A stretch of 64,000 nt of DNA from NCBI RefSeq assembly GCF_029223585.1, contig NZ_CP119423.1:806001-870000 (forward strand), in the 5' to 3' direction. A program made the translations under genes and the position numbers. Shown in pieces: positions 38,623 to 48,659 of this stretch. The first letter of the stretch is position 1; each line of letters starts with the position of its first letter. Below the pieces are notes generated by a model. That model did no database searches. It saw only the letters and a list, made by a program, of their open reading frames with translations, and had not been told where the DNA came from. The stretch comes from Photobacterium sp. DA100 (lineage in GTDB: Bacteria > Pseudomonadota > Gammaproteobacteria > Enterobacterales > Vibrionaceae).

Positions 38623-39336
38623 TTAAATTTCCCAGCTCAACTCGTTGCGAAGCGTCTTGGCGACAGGGGAGACATCTTGTCCTTTTTCGCCGACAACAAT
38701 CAGGCTGGCATTGCTGACCGGCATCACCACACCTTGCATTGCTCGGTTATTGAACTGTGTCATAGCCGGCGATTGCTCGGGGACGATAAAGACGGTGACT
38801 TTGCCTTGCGGTGTATCCATCACCATATGCAGTGCATTTTTATCACCAAAGCCACAATGGTTCACGTAGTAAATATGACCGGGAATGTTGTTAAATGATG
38901 AGCCGAAAGGCGTTAGTTTGGCGTTAACCTGACTGAGGGTAACGGACTCATCGATACCATCGATAAACGGAGCTTCGGCCTGTACATGCTCCAGTGCAAT
39001 CTGGGCAATTTCCAGCGGCGGATTGTTGGTACTGATCCCCTGATTGTATTGGCCAATAAACAAGCCGAAAACAAACGCGACGGACGCGGCCAGGGCAACA
39101 AGGGTGCGCGGCTTGATACTCACCGAGTTGGGCTGTTCGGTTTGATGGAACAGAATACGGTCGGCCAGATCGTCAGGCACGTCCACTTTCATTGCCTGCT
39201 CTAGCTTGCTGTCGAGCTGTTGGAGCTCATCGGATAGCTTGCGGTTGGCGATTGATGCATTGCGCGCCTCAGCCATGTCTTGGCTGCTATCAGAGGGATC
39301 AGCCAAGAGCCGGCGGCGGAATTCTAGATCATCCAT
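38623..39336 (-). CDS. Probable anti-sigma factor, DUF3379-like
   Basis: Protein of 237 residues. The soluble N-terminal part (residues 1-75) is helical and starts MDDLEFRRRLLADP; a single membrane helix follows (TLVALAASVAFVFGLFIG, about 80-97), and then a periplasmic domain with HIYYVNHCGFGD. This zinc-less anti-sigma layout matches the DUF3379 family found next to ECF sigma genes in Vibrio. Its start overlaps the sigma gene by 8 bp, the usual sign of a sigma/anti-sigma pair. The periplasmic Cys may be a sensor (inference). Confidence 0.85.
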   Translation of the reverse strand: MDDLEFRRRLLADPSDSSQDMAEARNASIANRKLSDELQQLDSKLEQAMKVDVPDDLADRILFHQTEQPNSVSIKPRTLVALAASVAFVFGLFIGQYNQGISTNNPPLEIAQIALEHVQAEAPFIDGIDESVTLSQVNAKLTPFGSSFNNIPGHIYYVNHCGFGDKNALHMVMDTPQGKVTVFIVPEQSPAMTQFNNRAMQGVVMPVSNASLIVVGEKGQDVSPVAKTLRNELSWEI

Positions 39337-39913
39337 TGTGCTGCCCCCTTCGCTCGGAGTGTTTTTCGAGCTGCTCTTTGAGTTGGTTTCTGGCGCGGAA
39401 CAAGCGCGTCATCACGGTATTGCGGTTCAGGCCCAGGATATCGGCAATTTCATCCCCACTAAATCCAGCCATCACCTGCAATACTAACGGTTCCCTGTAT
39501 TCCGGAGCCAGTTTCATTATCTGCTTGCGTAGCATTTGTTGCTCCAAATCACTGTCGCTGCCGTTGGACTGGGTATCAGCGATGGCATAGTCATCGATAT
39601 CGACCAAATCCAGCTGTTTGCGTTCGAAGCGTCGGGCATTCTCCCGGCGCAGGATAGTGATCAACCAGGATTTGGCGGCGTTATCATCTTGTAGGCTATC
39701 GAGGGAGCGCCATGCCCGCAAGCAGGTTTCTTGAACCAAGTCCTCCGCGATGTGGGGGTCGTGGCATAACCAGTATGCGTAGCGGTAGAGATCCCGGTGC
39801 CAGGCCCTGACAAGGGCTTCGTATCGTCTTTGTTTTTTCATATCCACAGAGACCGAGGCATCAGGCTTTTTCTTTCGAAAAAAAGACTTAATCATAAAAA
39901 ATGTCCGTTTCAT
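39329..39913 (-). CDS. ECF-type RNA polymerase sigma factor
   Basis: Sigma region 2 is RYEALVRAWHRDLYRYAYWLCHDPHIAEDLVQETCLRAW split across about residues 28-66. Region 4 has EYREPLVLQVMAGFSGDEIADILG and NRNTVMTRLFRARNQLKEQL. These are the two-domain features of ECF sigma factors, which act when released from the anti-sigma downstream. The frame has several possible starts; ATG 39913 has AAGG 6 bases upstream, giving 194 residues, while ATG 39841 would give 170. Which genes it controls is unknown; it is divergent from the fadIJ region. Confidence 0.9.
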   Translation of the reverse strand: MKRTFFMIKSFFRKKKPDASVSVDMKKQRRYEALVRAWHRDLYRYAYWLCHDPHIAEDLVQETCLRAWRSLDSLQDDNAAKSWLITILRRENARRFERKQLDLVDIDDYAIADTQSNGSDSDLEQQMLRKQIMKLAPEYREPLVLQVMAGFSGDEIADILGLNRNTVMTRLFRARNQLKEQLEKHSERRGQHNG

Positions 39914-40139
39914 GCCGAACCTTGTCGCTAAATTTGCGAGAAAAACGACAATGTTCCGCTGATTCATCCAATAATCCGCATTAAAATTGATCTGGTTCAA
40001 ATTGTGTCTTGGTGAGAAAGTTATAGTAGTCCACGTCATCTGATACTGAGCTTTGCGACTCGTACAGTGGATTTTGTGCGATAACAGGGTTCAATATCTG
40101 TTGAGCAAGATGACAACTTCCTTTTGAAGGCTGACTTTA

Positions 40140-40256
40140 CTTTCTCCTATCAGGCTTGCCTGATTTGCAATTGGCTTTATGTTAATTGACTTATACCTTA
40201 CATGGATTGCTTTCCGTGTAAATTACAACCATACCGTTCGGTATGGTTTTTTTTTA
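40140..40256 (+). ncRNA. Candidate small RNA upstream of fadI (3' end only supported)
   Basis: The only hard evidence is the strong terminator at 40228-40256 with a long U run of the Hfq-binding kind and no upstream gene on that strand. The 5' end is not defined: several AT-rich hexamers (TTGCAA, TTGACT, TATACC) occur in the 110 bp before it, but none gives an ideal promoter. Confidence 0.35.
40228..40256 (+). terminator. Strong orphan Rho-independent terminator (candidate small RNA 3' end)
   Basis: ACCATACCG / CGGTATGGT perfect stem followed by nine T on the plus strand. No plus-strand gene precedes it; the nearest gene is the divergent sigma factor. This suggests an unannotated RNA ending here. 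39914-40515 otherwise contains no open frame of note. Confidence 0.7.
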
Positions 40257-40443
40257 TCTTAGCAAACTGCCGCCCATCCAAGACCCGCATGTTTTAATTG
40301 ATAGTTAAGTTTTTCACTTCTCGTCAATTTTTCTTTTTCTTTGCCATTTTTCAGCAGCGTCAAATCCCACCACCATATCAGTTGCCATAGAGATCGCATT
40401 TTTTAAACATTTGTTTGATTCTGATAACAACTGGATTACAATT

Positions 40444-40460
40444 GTGTGGTCAGACCTCTA
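40444..40460. promoter_or_regulatory. FadR operator upstream of fadI
   Basis: GTGTGGTCAGACCTCTA contains the ten-base core TGGTCNGACC of the FadR consensus. It lies about 56 bp before the fadI start, a position where bound FadR would block transcription. Confidence 0.7.
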
Positions 40461-40515
40461 AAATTAGACCCTGGGGCAAGGTTCCCCGTACCCGACAAAT
40501 TAATAAGGAGTAGCG

Positions 40516-41826
40516 ATGACACGTCTCCAAAAGCTCACGACCTCACAGGGTGAGCGCATCGCCGTTGTAAGTGGATTACGTACCCCCTTTGCCCGCCAGT
40601 CCACCGCATTTGACGGTGTACCGGCGTTGGACATGGGGAAAATGGTTGTCAGTGAAATGCTCCAGCAGGTGGATATTGATCCCAAGCTGATTGATCAGGT
40701 GGTATTTGGCCAGGTGGTTCAGATGCCCGAAGCGCCGAATATTGCCCGTGAGATTGTACTGGGTACCGGCATGGACATCGGCACCGATGCCTACAGCGTC
40801 ACCCGTGCCTGTGCGACCAGCTTCCAGGCCGCTGCCAATGTGGCAGAGAGTATCCTGTCGGGCACGATTGATATTGGTATTGCTGGCGGCGCGGATTCAT
40901 CTTCAGTCTTGCCCATTGGCGTATCCAAGCACCTTGCGGCGACATTGCTGGCGCTGAGCAAAGCCAAGACAATGAGCAAGCGTTTAAAACTGCTGAGCAA
41001 GCTCAGTGTCAAAGATCTGATGCCGGTCCCGCCTGCAGTCGCGGAATACTCAACGGGTTTGAGCATGGGGCAGACGGCCGAGCAGATGGCAAAAAGTCAT
41101 GGCATTACCCGCCAGGAGCAAGACGCTCTCGCACACCGCTCCCACACCCTGGCAGCCCAGGCTTGGCGTGACGGTTTGATCCAAGATGAAGTGATCACCG
41201 CTTTCCCGGAACCCTACCGCCAGTGGATTGACAAAGACAACAATATCCGCGAAGACTCCAGCCTTGAGTCGTACGCCAAATTGCGCCCGGCCTTCGATCG
41301 CAAGTTCGGTTCGGTCACCGCTGCCAACTCAACCCCGCTAACTGATGGTGCTGCCGCGCTGTTGTTAATGCGTGAGGGCAGGGCGAAAGAGCTTGGCCTG
41401 AAACCTTTGGGTTATATCCGCTCTTACGCGTTTTCTGCCATTGGTGTCGAGCAAGATATGCTGATGGGACCATCCTACGCCACGCCTATGGCACTGGACC
41501 GCGCGGGCGTCACTTTGCGTGACCTTACCCTGATCGATATGCATGAGGCTTTTGCCGCCCAGGCGCTGGCCAACGTGAAGATGTTCGGCTCGACGCAGTT
41601 TGCCAAAGAGAAGCTGGGCCGAAGTGAAGCCATTGGCGAAATTGATATGGATAAATTCAATGTCCTTGGAGGCTCGATTGCCTATGGTCACCCGTTTGCC
41701 GCAACGGGGGCGCGGATGATCACCCAGACCTTGAGGGAGCTACAGCGCCGTGGTGGTGGTTTAGCTTTGAATACTGCCTGTGCTGCTGGTGGCCTTGGCG
41801 CCGCAATGATTTTGGAGGCCGAATAA
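40516..41826 (+). CDS. fadI: 3-ketoacyl-CoA thiolase (anaerobic/FadI type)
   Basis: Protein of 436 residues, the FadI length. The nucleophilic Cys is C99 in [12 protein letters not shown]; the second thiolase Cys is near the C-terminus in [13 protein letters not shown], and the [17 protein letters not shown] motif with the conserved His is at about residues 390-406. It cleaves 3-ketoacyl-CoA to acetyl-CoA and a shortened acyl-CoA in beta-oxidation, as the beta subunit with FadJ. AAGGAG precedes ATG. Its stop overlaps the fadJ start (TAATG). Confidence 0.97.
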   Translation: MTRLQKLTTSQGERIAVVSGLRTPFARQSTAFDGVPALDMGKMVVSEMLQQVDIDPKLIDQVVFGQVVQMPEAPNIAREIVLGTGMDIGTDAYSVTRACATSFQAAANVAESILSGTIDIGIAGGADSSSVLPIGVSKHLAATLLALSKAKTMSKRLKLLSKLSVKDLMPVPPAVAEYSTGLSMGQTAEQMAKSHGITRQEQDALAHRSHTLAAQAWRDGLIQDEVITAFPEPYRQWIDKDNNIREDSSLESYAKLRPAFDRKFGSVTAANSTPLTDGAAALLLMREGRAKELGLKPLGYIRSYAFSAIGVEQDMLMGPSYATPMALDRAGVTLRDLTLIDMHEAFAAQALANVKMFGSTQFAKEKLGRSEAIGEIDMDKFNVLGGSIAYGHPFAATGARMITQTLRELQRRGGGLALNTACAAGGLGAAMILEAE

Positions 41827-43946
41827 TGACTGAACAACAATCTGCATTCACATTGTCTTATGCCGATAACGGCGTTGCCTGGCTCAAAATCGATGTGCCC
41901 AACGAGAAAATGAACACCTTGCAAGCGCAGTTCGGCGAGCAGGTCAGTGCGGTGCTCGAAGAGCTGAAAGGCAAAAGTGATATCAAGGGGATGGTGGTTT
42001 ATTCGGGTAAGCCGGATAACTTTGTCGCTGGGGCGGATATTCGCATGCTGGCGGCTTGCACCACCGCCGAAGAGGCCGCCGGGCTAGCAGCACAAGGCCA
42101 GCAGCTATTTGCCGAGCTGGAAAATCTGCCGTTCCATACTGTCGCCGCAATACATGGACCGTGCTTGGGCGGTGGGCTTGAGTTGGCCTTGGCGTGCCAT
42201 AGCCGTGTTTGTTCCGACGATGATAAGACTCGCCTAGGCTTGCCGGAAGTGCAGTTGGGCTTGTTACCGGGCTCGGGCGGTACCCAGCGGCTACCCCGCT
42301 TGATTGGTGTAGCAGGGGCGTTGGATATGATCCTGACCGGCAAGCAGCTTCGGGCCAAAAAAGCCAAGAAAGTTGGAGTCGTTGATGAAGCGGTTCCACA
42401 TAGTATCTTGCTCGATGTTGCGGAAAAACAGGCGCTGAAACCCAAGCCGAAGCGCCATTTGTCGCTGCAAGACCGTGCTATGGGGGGCAATGCATTGGGC
42501 CGCTCCTTGGTGTTCGATCAAGCTGCCAAGAAAACCCATGAGAAAACCCGGGGCAATTACCCTGCGGCCGATGCCATTCTGGATGTCATCAAATATGGCC
42601 TGAAAAACGGTATGGCCAAAGGCTTGGCCCGCGAGGCCAAACTGTTTGGTGATTTGGTGATGACACCGGAATCGGCGGCCCTGCGTAGTATTTTCTTTGC
42701 CACCACGGCAATGAAAAAAGAAACAGGATCGCAAGCACAGCCGCGTTCGATCGGGCATGTTGGCGTACTTGGCGGCGGCCTGATGGGCGGTGGGATCAGC
42801 CATGTAACGGCCACTAAGGCGGGCTACCCGGTGCGGATCAAGGACATTAGCAATGACGGTATTCTCAATGCGATGTCATATAACTACAAGCTGCTGGATA
42901 AAAAACGCAAGCGCCGGATCATCAGCAAGGCTGAGTTGCAAAAACAGATGCAAAGCATCGCCGGTGGTATTGACTACACTGCGTTCGATCGTATGGATGT
43001 GGTCATTGAGGCGGTATTTGAAGATCTTGGCCTTAAACACCAGATGGTCAAGGAGATTGAGGCCAATACCAAGCCGGAGACCATTTTTGCTACCAATACC
43101 TCGTCGCTGCCGATCCACCAGATCGCTGAGGCGGCAGAGCGTCCTGAAAATGTGGTGGGGCTGCACTACTTCAGCCCGGTAGAAAAAATGCCGCTGGTCG
43201 AGGTGATCCCGCATCAAGGAACCTCTGAGGAAACCGTCGCTACGGTCGTTTCGCTGGCGAAAAAACAGGGCAAGACACCGATTGTGGTCGGTGACAAAGC
43301 TGGCTTTTACGTCAATCGTATCCTGGCGCCATACATGAATGAGGCGGCGCAGGTGCTGTTGGCTGGCGAGCCGATTGAGCATCTCGATACCGCACTGCTG
43401 GATTTCGGTTTCCCGGTTGGGCCGATCACTTTGCTTGATGAGGTGGGGGTCGATATCGGGGCGAAAATCATGCCTGTTCTGGTCGGTGAACTGGGCGAGC
43501 GATTCCAGGGGCCGGATGTCTTCGACAAGCTGCTTAACGACGGCCGAAAAGGACGCAAGACTGGTAAAGGTTTCTATTTGTATAACAGCAAGAAGAAAGC
43601 GGTCGACAAGAGCGTCTACAAACTGTTGGGGCTTGATCCCGAGAAGAAGGCTGACGCCGAGGCTATTGCCATTCGCTGTACCCTGATGATGCTCAATGAA
43701 GCCGCGCGCTGTCTGGATGAAGGCGTAGTGCGCTCGGCGCGCGATGGCGATATCGGTGCTATTTTCGGTATTGGCTTCCCGCCATTCCTTGGCGGGCCGT
43801 TCCGCTATATGGATCAGCTTGGTATCCAGCGGGTGGTTGAGTTACTGACAGAGCATGCGGATAAATACGGGGAGCGGTTCAAACCGTGCCAGGCGTTGAT
43901 TGACATGGCCGAAGCGGGACAGAGTTATTACCCTGCGGAAGATTAA
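41826..43946 (+). CDS. fadJ: Fatty acid oxidation complex alpha subunit FadJ
   Basis: Protein of 706 residues. The N-terminal enoyl-CoA hydratase domain carries [19 protein letters not shown] and [21 protein letters not shown]. The 3-hydroxyacyl-CoA dehydrogenase domain has the NAD fold [15 protein letters not shown] from about residue 313, then [13 protein letters not shown] and [18 protein letters not shown] with the catalytic His, and a C-terminal 3HCDH helical part. It converts enoyl-CoA to 3-ketoacyl-CoA, handed to FadI. A terminator follows. Confidence 0.98.
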   Translation: MTEQQSAFTLSYADNGVAWLKIDVPNEKMNTLQAQFGEQVSAVLEELKGKSDIKGMVVYSGKPDNFVAGADIRMLAACTTAEEAAGLAAQGQQLFAELENLPFHTVAAIHGPCLGGGLELALACHSRVCSDDDKTRLGLPEVQLGLLPGSGGTQRLPRLIGVAGALDMILTGKQLRAKKAKKVGVVDEAVPHSILLDVAEKQALKPKPKRHLSLQDRAMGGNALGRSLVFDQAAKKTHEKTRGNYPAADAILDVIKYGLKNGMAKGLAREAKLFGDLVMTPESAALRSIFFATTAMKKETGSQAQPRSIGHVGVLGGGLMGGGISHVTATKAGYPVRIKDISNDGILNAMSYNYKLLDKKRKRRIISKAELQKQMQSIAGGIDYTAFDRMDVVIEAVFEDLGLKHQMVKEIEANTKPETIFATNTSSLPIHQIAEAAERPENVVGLHYFSPVEKMPLVEVIPHQGTSEETVATVVSLAKKQGKTPIVVGDKAGFYVNRILAPYMNEAAQVLLAGEPIEHLDTALLDFGFPVGPITLLDEVGVDIGAKIMPVLVGELGERFQGPDVFDKLLNDGRKGRKTGKGFYLYNSKKKAVDKSVYKLLGLDPEKKADAEAIAIRCTLMMLNEAARCLDEGVVRSARDGDIGAIFGIGFPPFLGGPFRYMDQLGIQRVVELLTEHADKYGERFKPCQALIDMAEAGQSYYPAED

Positions 43947-43979
43947 TCGGGCCAGTTTTTAGCAGGCTTATGCCGTTAC

Positions 43980-44009
43980 AGCCAGTTGCGAGAGTGACTG
44001 GCTTTTTTT
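43980..44009 (+). terminator. Rho-independent terminator after fadIJ
   Basis: Stem AGCCAGT / ACTGGCT with a 10-base loop and seven T. Confidence 0.85.
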
Positions 44010-44010
44010 A

Positions 44011-44310
44011 TTAAAGATCCGGCGCTGGGAAGAATTTGACTACTCGCAAGCGGAAGCGGGGTTCGAACCATCTGGGTCTTAATATATGGTAAGTCATCAT
44101 AGTTAGTAACATGGCTACAAACATGTTTAATTTAGTAAACACTACTAATAGTGAGGTTGCTATAGCGACAAATACTAAGGCGTATAAGATCATATCTGCT
44201 TCATGATGAGTTAAAGCACTGCCGCAGTTAGAGCATGTGAAGTAGTCATCATAATTGTATAGCAGGGGGGTTTTTAGTGGCTGGTGGCAATGTGGGCAGT
44301 GCTGGCTCAT
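44011..44310 (-). CDS. Small membrane protein with N-terminal zinc ribbon
   Basis: Protein of 99 residues. Four cysteines in two CxxC pairs (CPHCHQ at 5-8 and CSNCGS near 26-29) form a zinc-ribbon knuckle, followed by two adjacent hydrophobic helices (residues about 42-58 and 62-78) and a basic, aromatic tail. AAGGAG lies 8 bases before ATG. I do not recognise a function; such zinc-ribbon membrane proteins are widespread in Vibrio. Confidence 0.75.
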   Translation of the reverse strand: MSQHCPHCHQPLKTPLLYNYDDYFTCSNCGSALTHHEADMILYALVFVAIATSLLVVFTKLNMFVAMLLTMMTYHILRPRWFEPRFRLRVVKFFPAPDL

Positions 44311-44548
44311 AAGGGCAACTCCTTCACGATCTCAAACTAAGGGGGGGACGTTTCTACCTCTCTATTGGTCGCCGTTGCCAAGAGTTGTGGAGGTAACAAA
44401 TCTATAGGACGACCGATAATGTGGAATGGTTCAATATCCTGCCACTGAATAGTTTTGATAAATTATTACAGGAAATGTTTTGGCAGGTGAAAAATCATAA
44501 AAAATATGAAACGTGAAATATGTATTGTTTTAACCAGCTGAATAAAAA

Positions 44549-44580
44549 GTAAAAACCCGGCGATGCCGGGCTTTTACTTT
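44549..44580 (-). terminator. Rho-independent terminator of the M16 peptidase gene
   Basis: Hairpin AAAAACCCGGC GATGCCGGGCTTTTACTTT; AT flanks on both sides. Confidence 0.85.
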
Positions 44581-44602
44581 CATTTAGAATGTCCTTTCAG
44601 GC

Positions 44603-47368
44603 TCAGCAGGCACCCTGCTGGAATTCGTCTATGGAGCCGATTGGGCTGCCGATAAGCAAAGGTTCTAGGTTACTGTGTGCCTGCCCCTGACTATGCATTA
44701 CAATGCGATTGGAGGTGCGTGGCTTCACCACATCGACAATAAATTTCACCATGTCGGCACGGCTGATGTCAGCCAGGGCGTCGATCACTTTTTGCCGTTG
44801 GTTAAACTCCGTATCCTTGTTGCCGATGCTAACCCAGAAGCGTTGGGCTCGGGCACGCAAGTTAGTATCTGGTTCAGAAATCTGGGCAATCAACCCCTGC
44901 TTGCTGGCTTGCCATTGCGCCTCGTTGAGCTCGAGCAGAACCAGCGCAAAGGCGTTGGTAAATTCATCAATGGCTTCCAGTAACTGTGTTGGGGCTGCGA
45001 CTGGCGATTGGATATATAAGATCAATCCAGGGTGTCGGTTGAGCGGCAAATTGGCCGTTCCCACCATGTAGCCAAGTTGCTGGCGGGTTCGCAGCTCATG
45101 GAAAAACGTTGTCGACATCAGGTGATTGGCCAAAGTATAGATGGCTATTTTCCTTGGTGTTGTCTCACGTGACTGGTAATACATCAGTAACGCCGAGTCG
45201 GCGTGGTCGCAGCTGATTTCATGGCTGAGGGTACCTGAGTTGCCCAACCGAACAAGCGGCCGCTGAGCTTCACCGTAGAGCTGGTCGGTCACCCGGAAGG
45301 CATCCTTGAGGGTCTCGGCCAAGGCGATTGCGTCTTCCTCGAGCCAGTTGCCATAGACAAAAGTATCGATGTGTAGTTCGGCAAACATCGCTTCGACAAA
45401 GGCTGGCAGCTCGTCGACTTCGATGCTTTCCAGCGCTTCGATTAGCACCGGGTAGGGCGGGTTGTTGGGTTGCAATACCCCGGTCAGCGCATTGAACAGC
45501 TGTGAAATTGGCTTGTCCTGCGCGGCATTGCGCCAGTTGCGAAGCATCTGGGCTTTGATATTTCTGAATCGTTCCGGGTTGAACTCTCGGTTGGCAAAAC
45601 GGTCGAGCAACAGCTTGAGCAGTAGCGGTTGCTTCTCACTGAAGCCGGATAGCTGCAGGGTCACTCCGCCTTGGTGGGCATACAGGTTGTACGACATGCC
45701 GGCAATTTCGGCCGGGTAGGCTGACTCATTGATCGCGTCGAGCAGCATTTCGACACACAGCCGCGTCTTGACAATATTGCGAGGCGAGTTAACGGCATGT
45801 GGGCTATCGATCGCCACATAGACAATCCCTTTGGGCACCCGGAACTCGTGCTCCTGTTTGTACCATAGACGAAATCCCGGCAGATCCTGAAGCAACTGGG
45901 GGGGCTTGACAGCGTCAGCGGCGAGCGGGAGCGGGTCGGGTCTTTCGCAAAGATAAGGGTTTCTCTCTGGCAGCTGCAATTTAGGCTCGCAGCCCGGGGA
46001 CTTCCAGCTTGCCAGTTGCTGCTCGGTGAGCGGTTTCACGCTGTATGGGGTGTGGTACCACTGGGCGACTCTGTCATTGTTTTGACCTTGTGCGACCAGG
46101 ATGAGACGCATGTTGTCGGGAGTAAGCTGAGCAAGGAAAGAGGAAATCAGCGCTTCGTCATACTCGGCCATCATATAGTCGCCGTAGATAATATCATCGG
46201 GCGCATAGTGCAGCAGGTTCATCACCAGATAGCTGACCGTGTCGAGTGGGCGGCTTTTTTCCTGATAGCGGAAAGCCATATCCAGCACTGATTTTTTCTC
46301 GGCAAAACGCCACTCGTCCAACCCTTGCTGGCGGAGCAGCTCAATGTACTGGAAAACGGTATTAACAATCTCATCAATGTGCTCGAGGCCTTTGGGTGTG
46401 AGGTTGAGACTGACCGTAAATTCTCGGAAGTTACTGCCGCTCACGCCGCCGCCGGCAGCCAGCGTATTGATAAAACCTTGTGTTTTCAATAATGACATTA
46501 GGCTGCCGCTGCCTTCATTGCCCAATAAATGGGCGATATAGGAAAGGGGCTTTTTGTGGTAGTACTGATCGACCGCCGGGAGGGTGAACGATAGGGTGAG
46601 CTTTCGTACTTCCTTGATCGGATCGATCGTGATGAATTTGGCTTTCTCGTTATCTGACACCAGAGGAACTGTAATTTCGGCCTTTGCATTGCCGGTATTG
46701 GGAATGTCGCGGAAAAAGGTCTGGGCATAGGCATCCAACTCTTCCAGAGATTGGGGGCCAAGTAGAACCAATCCCATTAGGCTGGCGCAATAATGTGTTT
46801 GGTAGAAGCTGATCAGCTCGTCGCGAACCGACTTGTCGTTGCGGTCTTCCAGTGTGGTCAAATCGCCGACCGAAAACTTGGCGAAAGGGTGATCCGGGTT
46901 GATGGTTTCCTTGTGGACCTGGTAAAGCCGGCGCACATCATCTTTGAGCTTGAGCTTGTATTCAGAGTCGACGGCATTGCGTTCCTTATCGACAGCTTCC
47001 TCATTGAATAACGGTGCGGTAAAAAATTGGCCGAAGCGGTCTAGGCCCTCGCCAAAGGCATGGGGGCTGACTTCGAAGAAATAGGTGGTGTTCTCGGTTC
47101 CTGTCCATGCATTGTTGCTGCCGCCGCTTTGGTTGATGAAGGTTTGGAATTCGCCCACTTTGGGATATTTTTCGGTACCGAGAAACAGCATGTGCTCAAG
47201 GAAGTGTGCCATGCCCTGACGGTCGAGAGGATCGTCAAAGTGGCCGACCTTCACCGACAGTGCCGCTGCTGAGCGGGGAGCTTCAGCATCATGTACCAGC
47301 AGTACCTTCAATCCATTGGGTAGGGTGAGGTAGCGGTACTGCTTGGGGTCATTAGGACTTGTATGCAC
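44603..47368 (-). CDS. M16 family zinc metallopeptidase (insulinase/pitrilysin-like)
   Basis: Protein of 921 residues starting at GTG 47368. The inverted zinc motif HFLEH (in GMAHFLEHMLFLGTEKYP) is at about residues 54-58, with the third ligand Glu near residue 130 in ERNAVDSEYKLK. Four M16 repeats are expected; the C-terminal half shows RTRQQLGYMVGTANLP, where the family has a catalytic Arg-Tyr segment. Lack of a clear signal peptide suggests a cytosolic oligopeptidase, unlike periplasmic E. coli PtrA (protease III), which it otherwise resembles in length and layout. No strong ribosome site before GTG. Confidence 0.9.
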   Translation of the reverse strand: MHTSPNDPKQYRYLTLPNGLKVLLVHDAEAPRSAAALSVKVGHFDDPLDRQGMAHFLEHMLFLGTEKYPKVGEFQTFINQSGGSNNAWTGTENTTYFFEVSPHAFGEGLDRFGQFFTAPLFNEEAVDKERNAVDSEYKLKLKDDVRRLYQVHKETINPDHPFAKFSVGDLTTLEDRNDKSVRDELISFYQTHYCASLMGLVLLGPQSLEELDAYAQTFFRDIPNTGNAKAEITVPLVSDNEKAKFITIDPIKEVRKLTLSFTLPAVDQYYHKKPLSYIAHLLGNEGSGSLMSLLKTQGFINTLAAGGGVSGSNFREFTVSLNLTPKGLEHIDEIVNTVFQYIELLRQQGLDEWRFAEKKSVLDMAFRYQEKSRPLDTVSYLVMNLLHYAPDDIIYGDYMMAEYDEALISSFLAQLTPDNMRLILVAQGQNNDRVAQWYHTPYSVKPLTEQQLASWKSPGCEPKLQLPERNPYLCERPDPLPLAADAVKPPQLLQDLPGFRLWYKQEHEFRVPKGIVYVAIDSPHAVNSPRNIVKTRLCVEMLLDAINESAYPAEIAGMSYNLYAHQGGVTLQLSGFSEKQPLLLKLLLDRFANREFNPERFRNIKAQMLRNWRNAAQDKPISQLFNALTGVLQPNNPPYPVLIEALESIEVDELPAFVEAMFAELHIDTFVYGNWLEEDAIALAETLKDAFRVTDQLYGEAQRPLVRLGNSGTLSHEISCDHADSALLMYYQSRETTPRKIAIYTLANHLMSTTFFHELRTRQQLGYMVGTANLPLNRHPGLILYIQSPVAAPTQLLEAIDEFTNAFALVLLELNEAQWQASKQGLIAQISEPDTNLRARAQRFWVSIGNKDTEFNQRQKVIDALADISRADMVKFIVDVVKPRTSNRIVMHSQGQAHSNLEPLLIGSPIGSIDEFQQGAC

Positions 47369-47683
47369 TGGAAGCGCCTATTATTCAGAGGAAATTAGAC
47401 TAATTATGACGCCCATTAGAAGGGGTGGCAAATTTAACCCATGTTTATTTGCCAATAAACAAAAGGTTAGCTGAGCGGCTTCCTATCACGATCACGGAAC
47501 TTCCACAGGGTGAGCGGGATCTCTGTTTTCCGTTAGCGTTACTTGCTAGCATAGCGCTGGAGTACGTCTTTTCTGATGGTGAGAAGTCGGATAAGTAAGC
47601 CTGAGTTTGATCGATCCCTAACCACTGATAGTAATAAAAAATGAGTGTGCGCTCGGGTATCAGACTGTGAAATTGGAAAAATT

Positions 47684-48157
47684 ATGCGAATTTATATTAT
47701 GCGTCACGGCGAAGCCCAGCATTTTGCGGCCAGTGATGCAGACCGCCCGCTGACCGATAGGGGAGCTGCTCTCTCCGAGCAGATGGCTGTGCAACTTGCC
47801 GGCCAGTTCGATAACGATCTGGACATGGTCTGGGTGAGCCCCTATCTTCGTGCGCAGCAGACGTGGCAAGCAATGGCGTCGTCTCTGCCAGAACCCAAGC
47901 GAGTGATGACAGTCGATGAGATAACACCTTACGGTGATGCCGAAGATGTCGCCGCTTATCTTAAAGCGGTGATCGGTATCGAGCAGCCCGAAAACCTGCT
48001 GATCGTCTCGCACTTGCCTTTGGTGGGCTACCTGACTGCCGAAATGGTCCCTGGCTTACAGCCACCAATGTTCATTACCTCTTCCATTGCTGCGATAGAT
48101 TACCAGCCAGATAGCGACAGTGGCGACCTGCTGTGGCACGCCAACCCTGAAGGCTAG
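47684..48157 (+). CDS. sixA: Phosphohistidine phosphatase
   Basis: Protein of 157 residues from ATG 47684. The phospho-His loop is RHG with catalytic H8 in IYIMRHGEAQH, and a second His is in VSHLPLVGYLTAE. SixA dephosphorylates histidine phosphocarrier domains and, in E. coli, NPr of the nitrogen PTS. Neighbours fadIJ, smrB and prmB match the enterobacterial context. Confidence 0.95.
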   Translation: MRIYIMRHGEAQHFAASDADRPLTDRGAALSEQMAVQLAGQFDNDLDMVWVSPYLRAQQTWQAMASSLPEPKRVMTVDEITPYGDAEDVAAYLKAVIGIEQPENLLIVSHLPLVGYLTAEMVPGLQPPMFITSSIAAIDYQPDSDSGDLLWHANPEG

Positions 48158-48252
48158 TTCAGATCCCCCCGGAATACATTAGGAAAAATCCTAAGGTTTT
48201 TCCGGGTGGTGCCGATGTATTCTCTAATTCTCTTGAATTCAAAGACGTTTTG

Positions 48253-48612
48253 ATGAAAGCAAAGTTATTACTAGCGATGGGTGTCGCACTGCTGGCGGGA
48301 TGTGTACAAGTGCCGACAGCACCAAGCATCAATGCCAATGGTGCCATCAGGTGGGCCAATGGTATAACCGAAGATATGCATATTTCAGCGTCAGGTAGCA
48401 CCCTGACTTTTGCGTCGCCGCAAAGCCTGTTCAATCCGGGAGGGATCACGATTTTCTCGCGGATCGACAGTGCCCGCAACGGGGCCTGCGAGCATTACTA
48501 CAGCGAACAGGCCGTGAAAACACGGATGAATATTTGTGATAGCGGCGAAGTGACCTTGCTGGTAGAAGGCCAGGTTATTAACGTAGGCTCTTTGGCCAAA
48601 TTCGTTTACTGA
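48253..48612 (+). CDS. Small lipoprotein of unknown function
   Basis: Protein of 119 residues. Signal peptide II MKAKLLLAMGVALLAGC ends in lipobox LLAGC. The mature part has two cysteines (GACEHYY and MNICDSG) and beta-like composition. I do not recognise the family. Start ATG 48253 follows a TTG and lacks a strong ribosome site. Confidence 0.65.
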   Translation: MKAKLLLAMGVALLAGCVQVPTAPSINANGAIRWANGITEDMHISASGSTLTFASPQSLFNPGGITIFSRIDSARNGACEHYYSEQAVKTRMNICDSGEVTLLVEGQVINVGSLAKFVY

Positions 48613-48659
48613 TTGGCGAGGGGCAAAGGAAATTTGTAGCCGAGCCCCTAACCCGTTTA

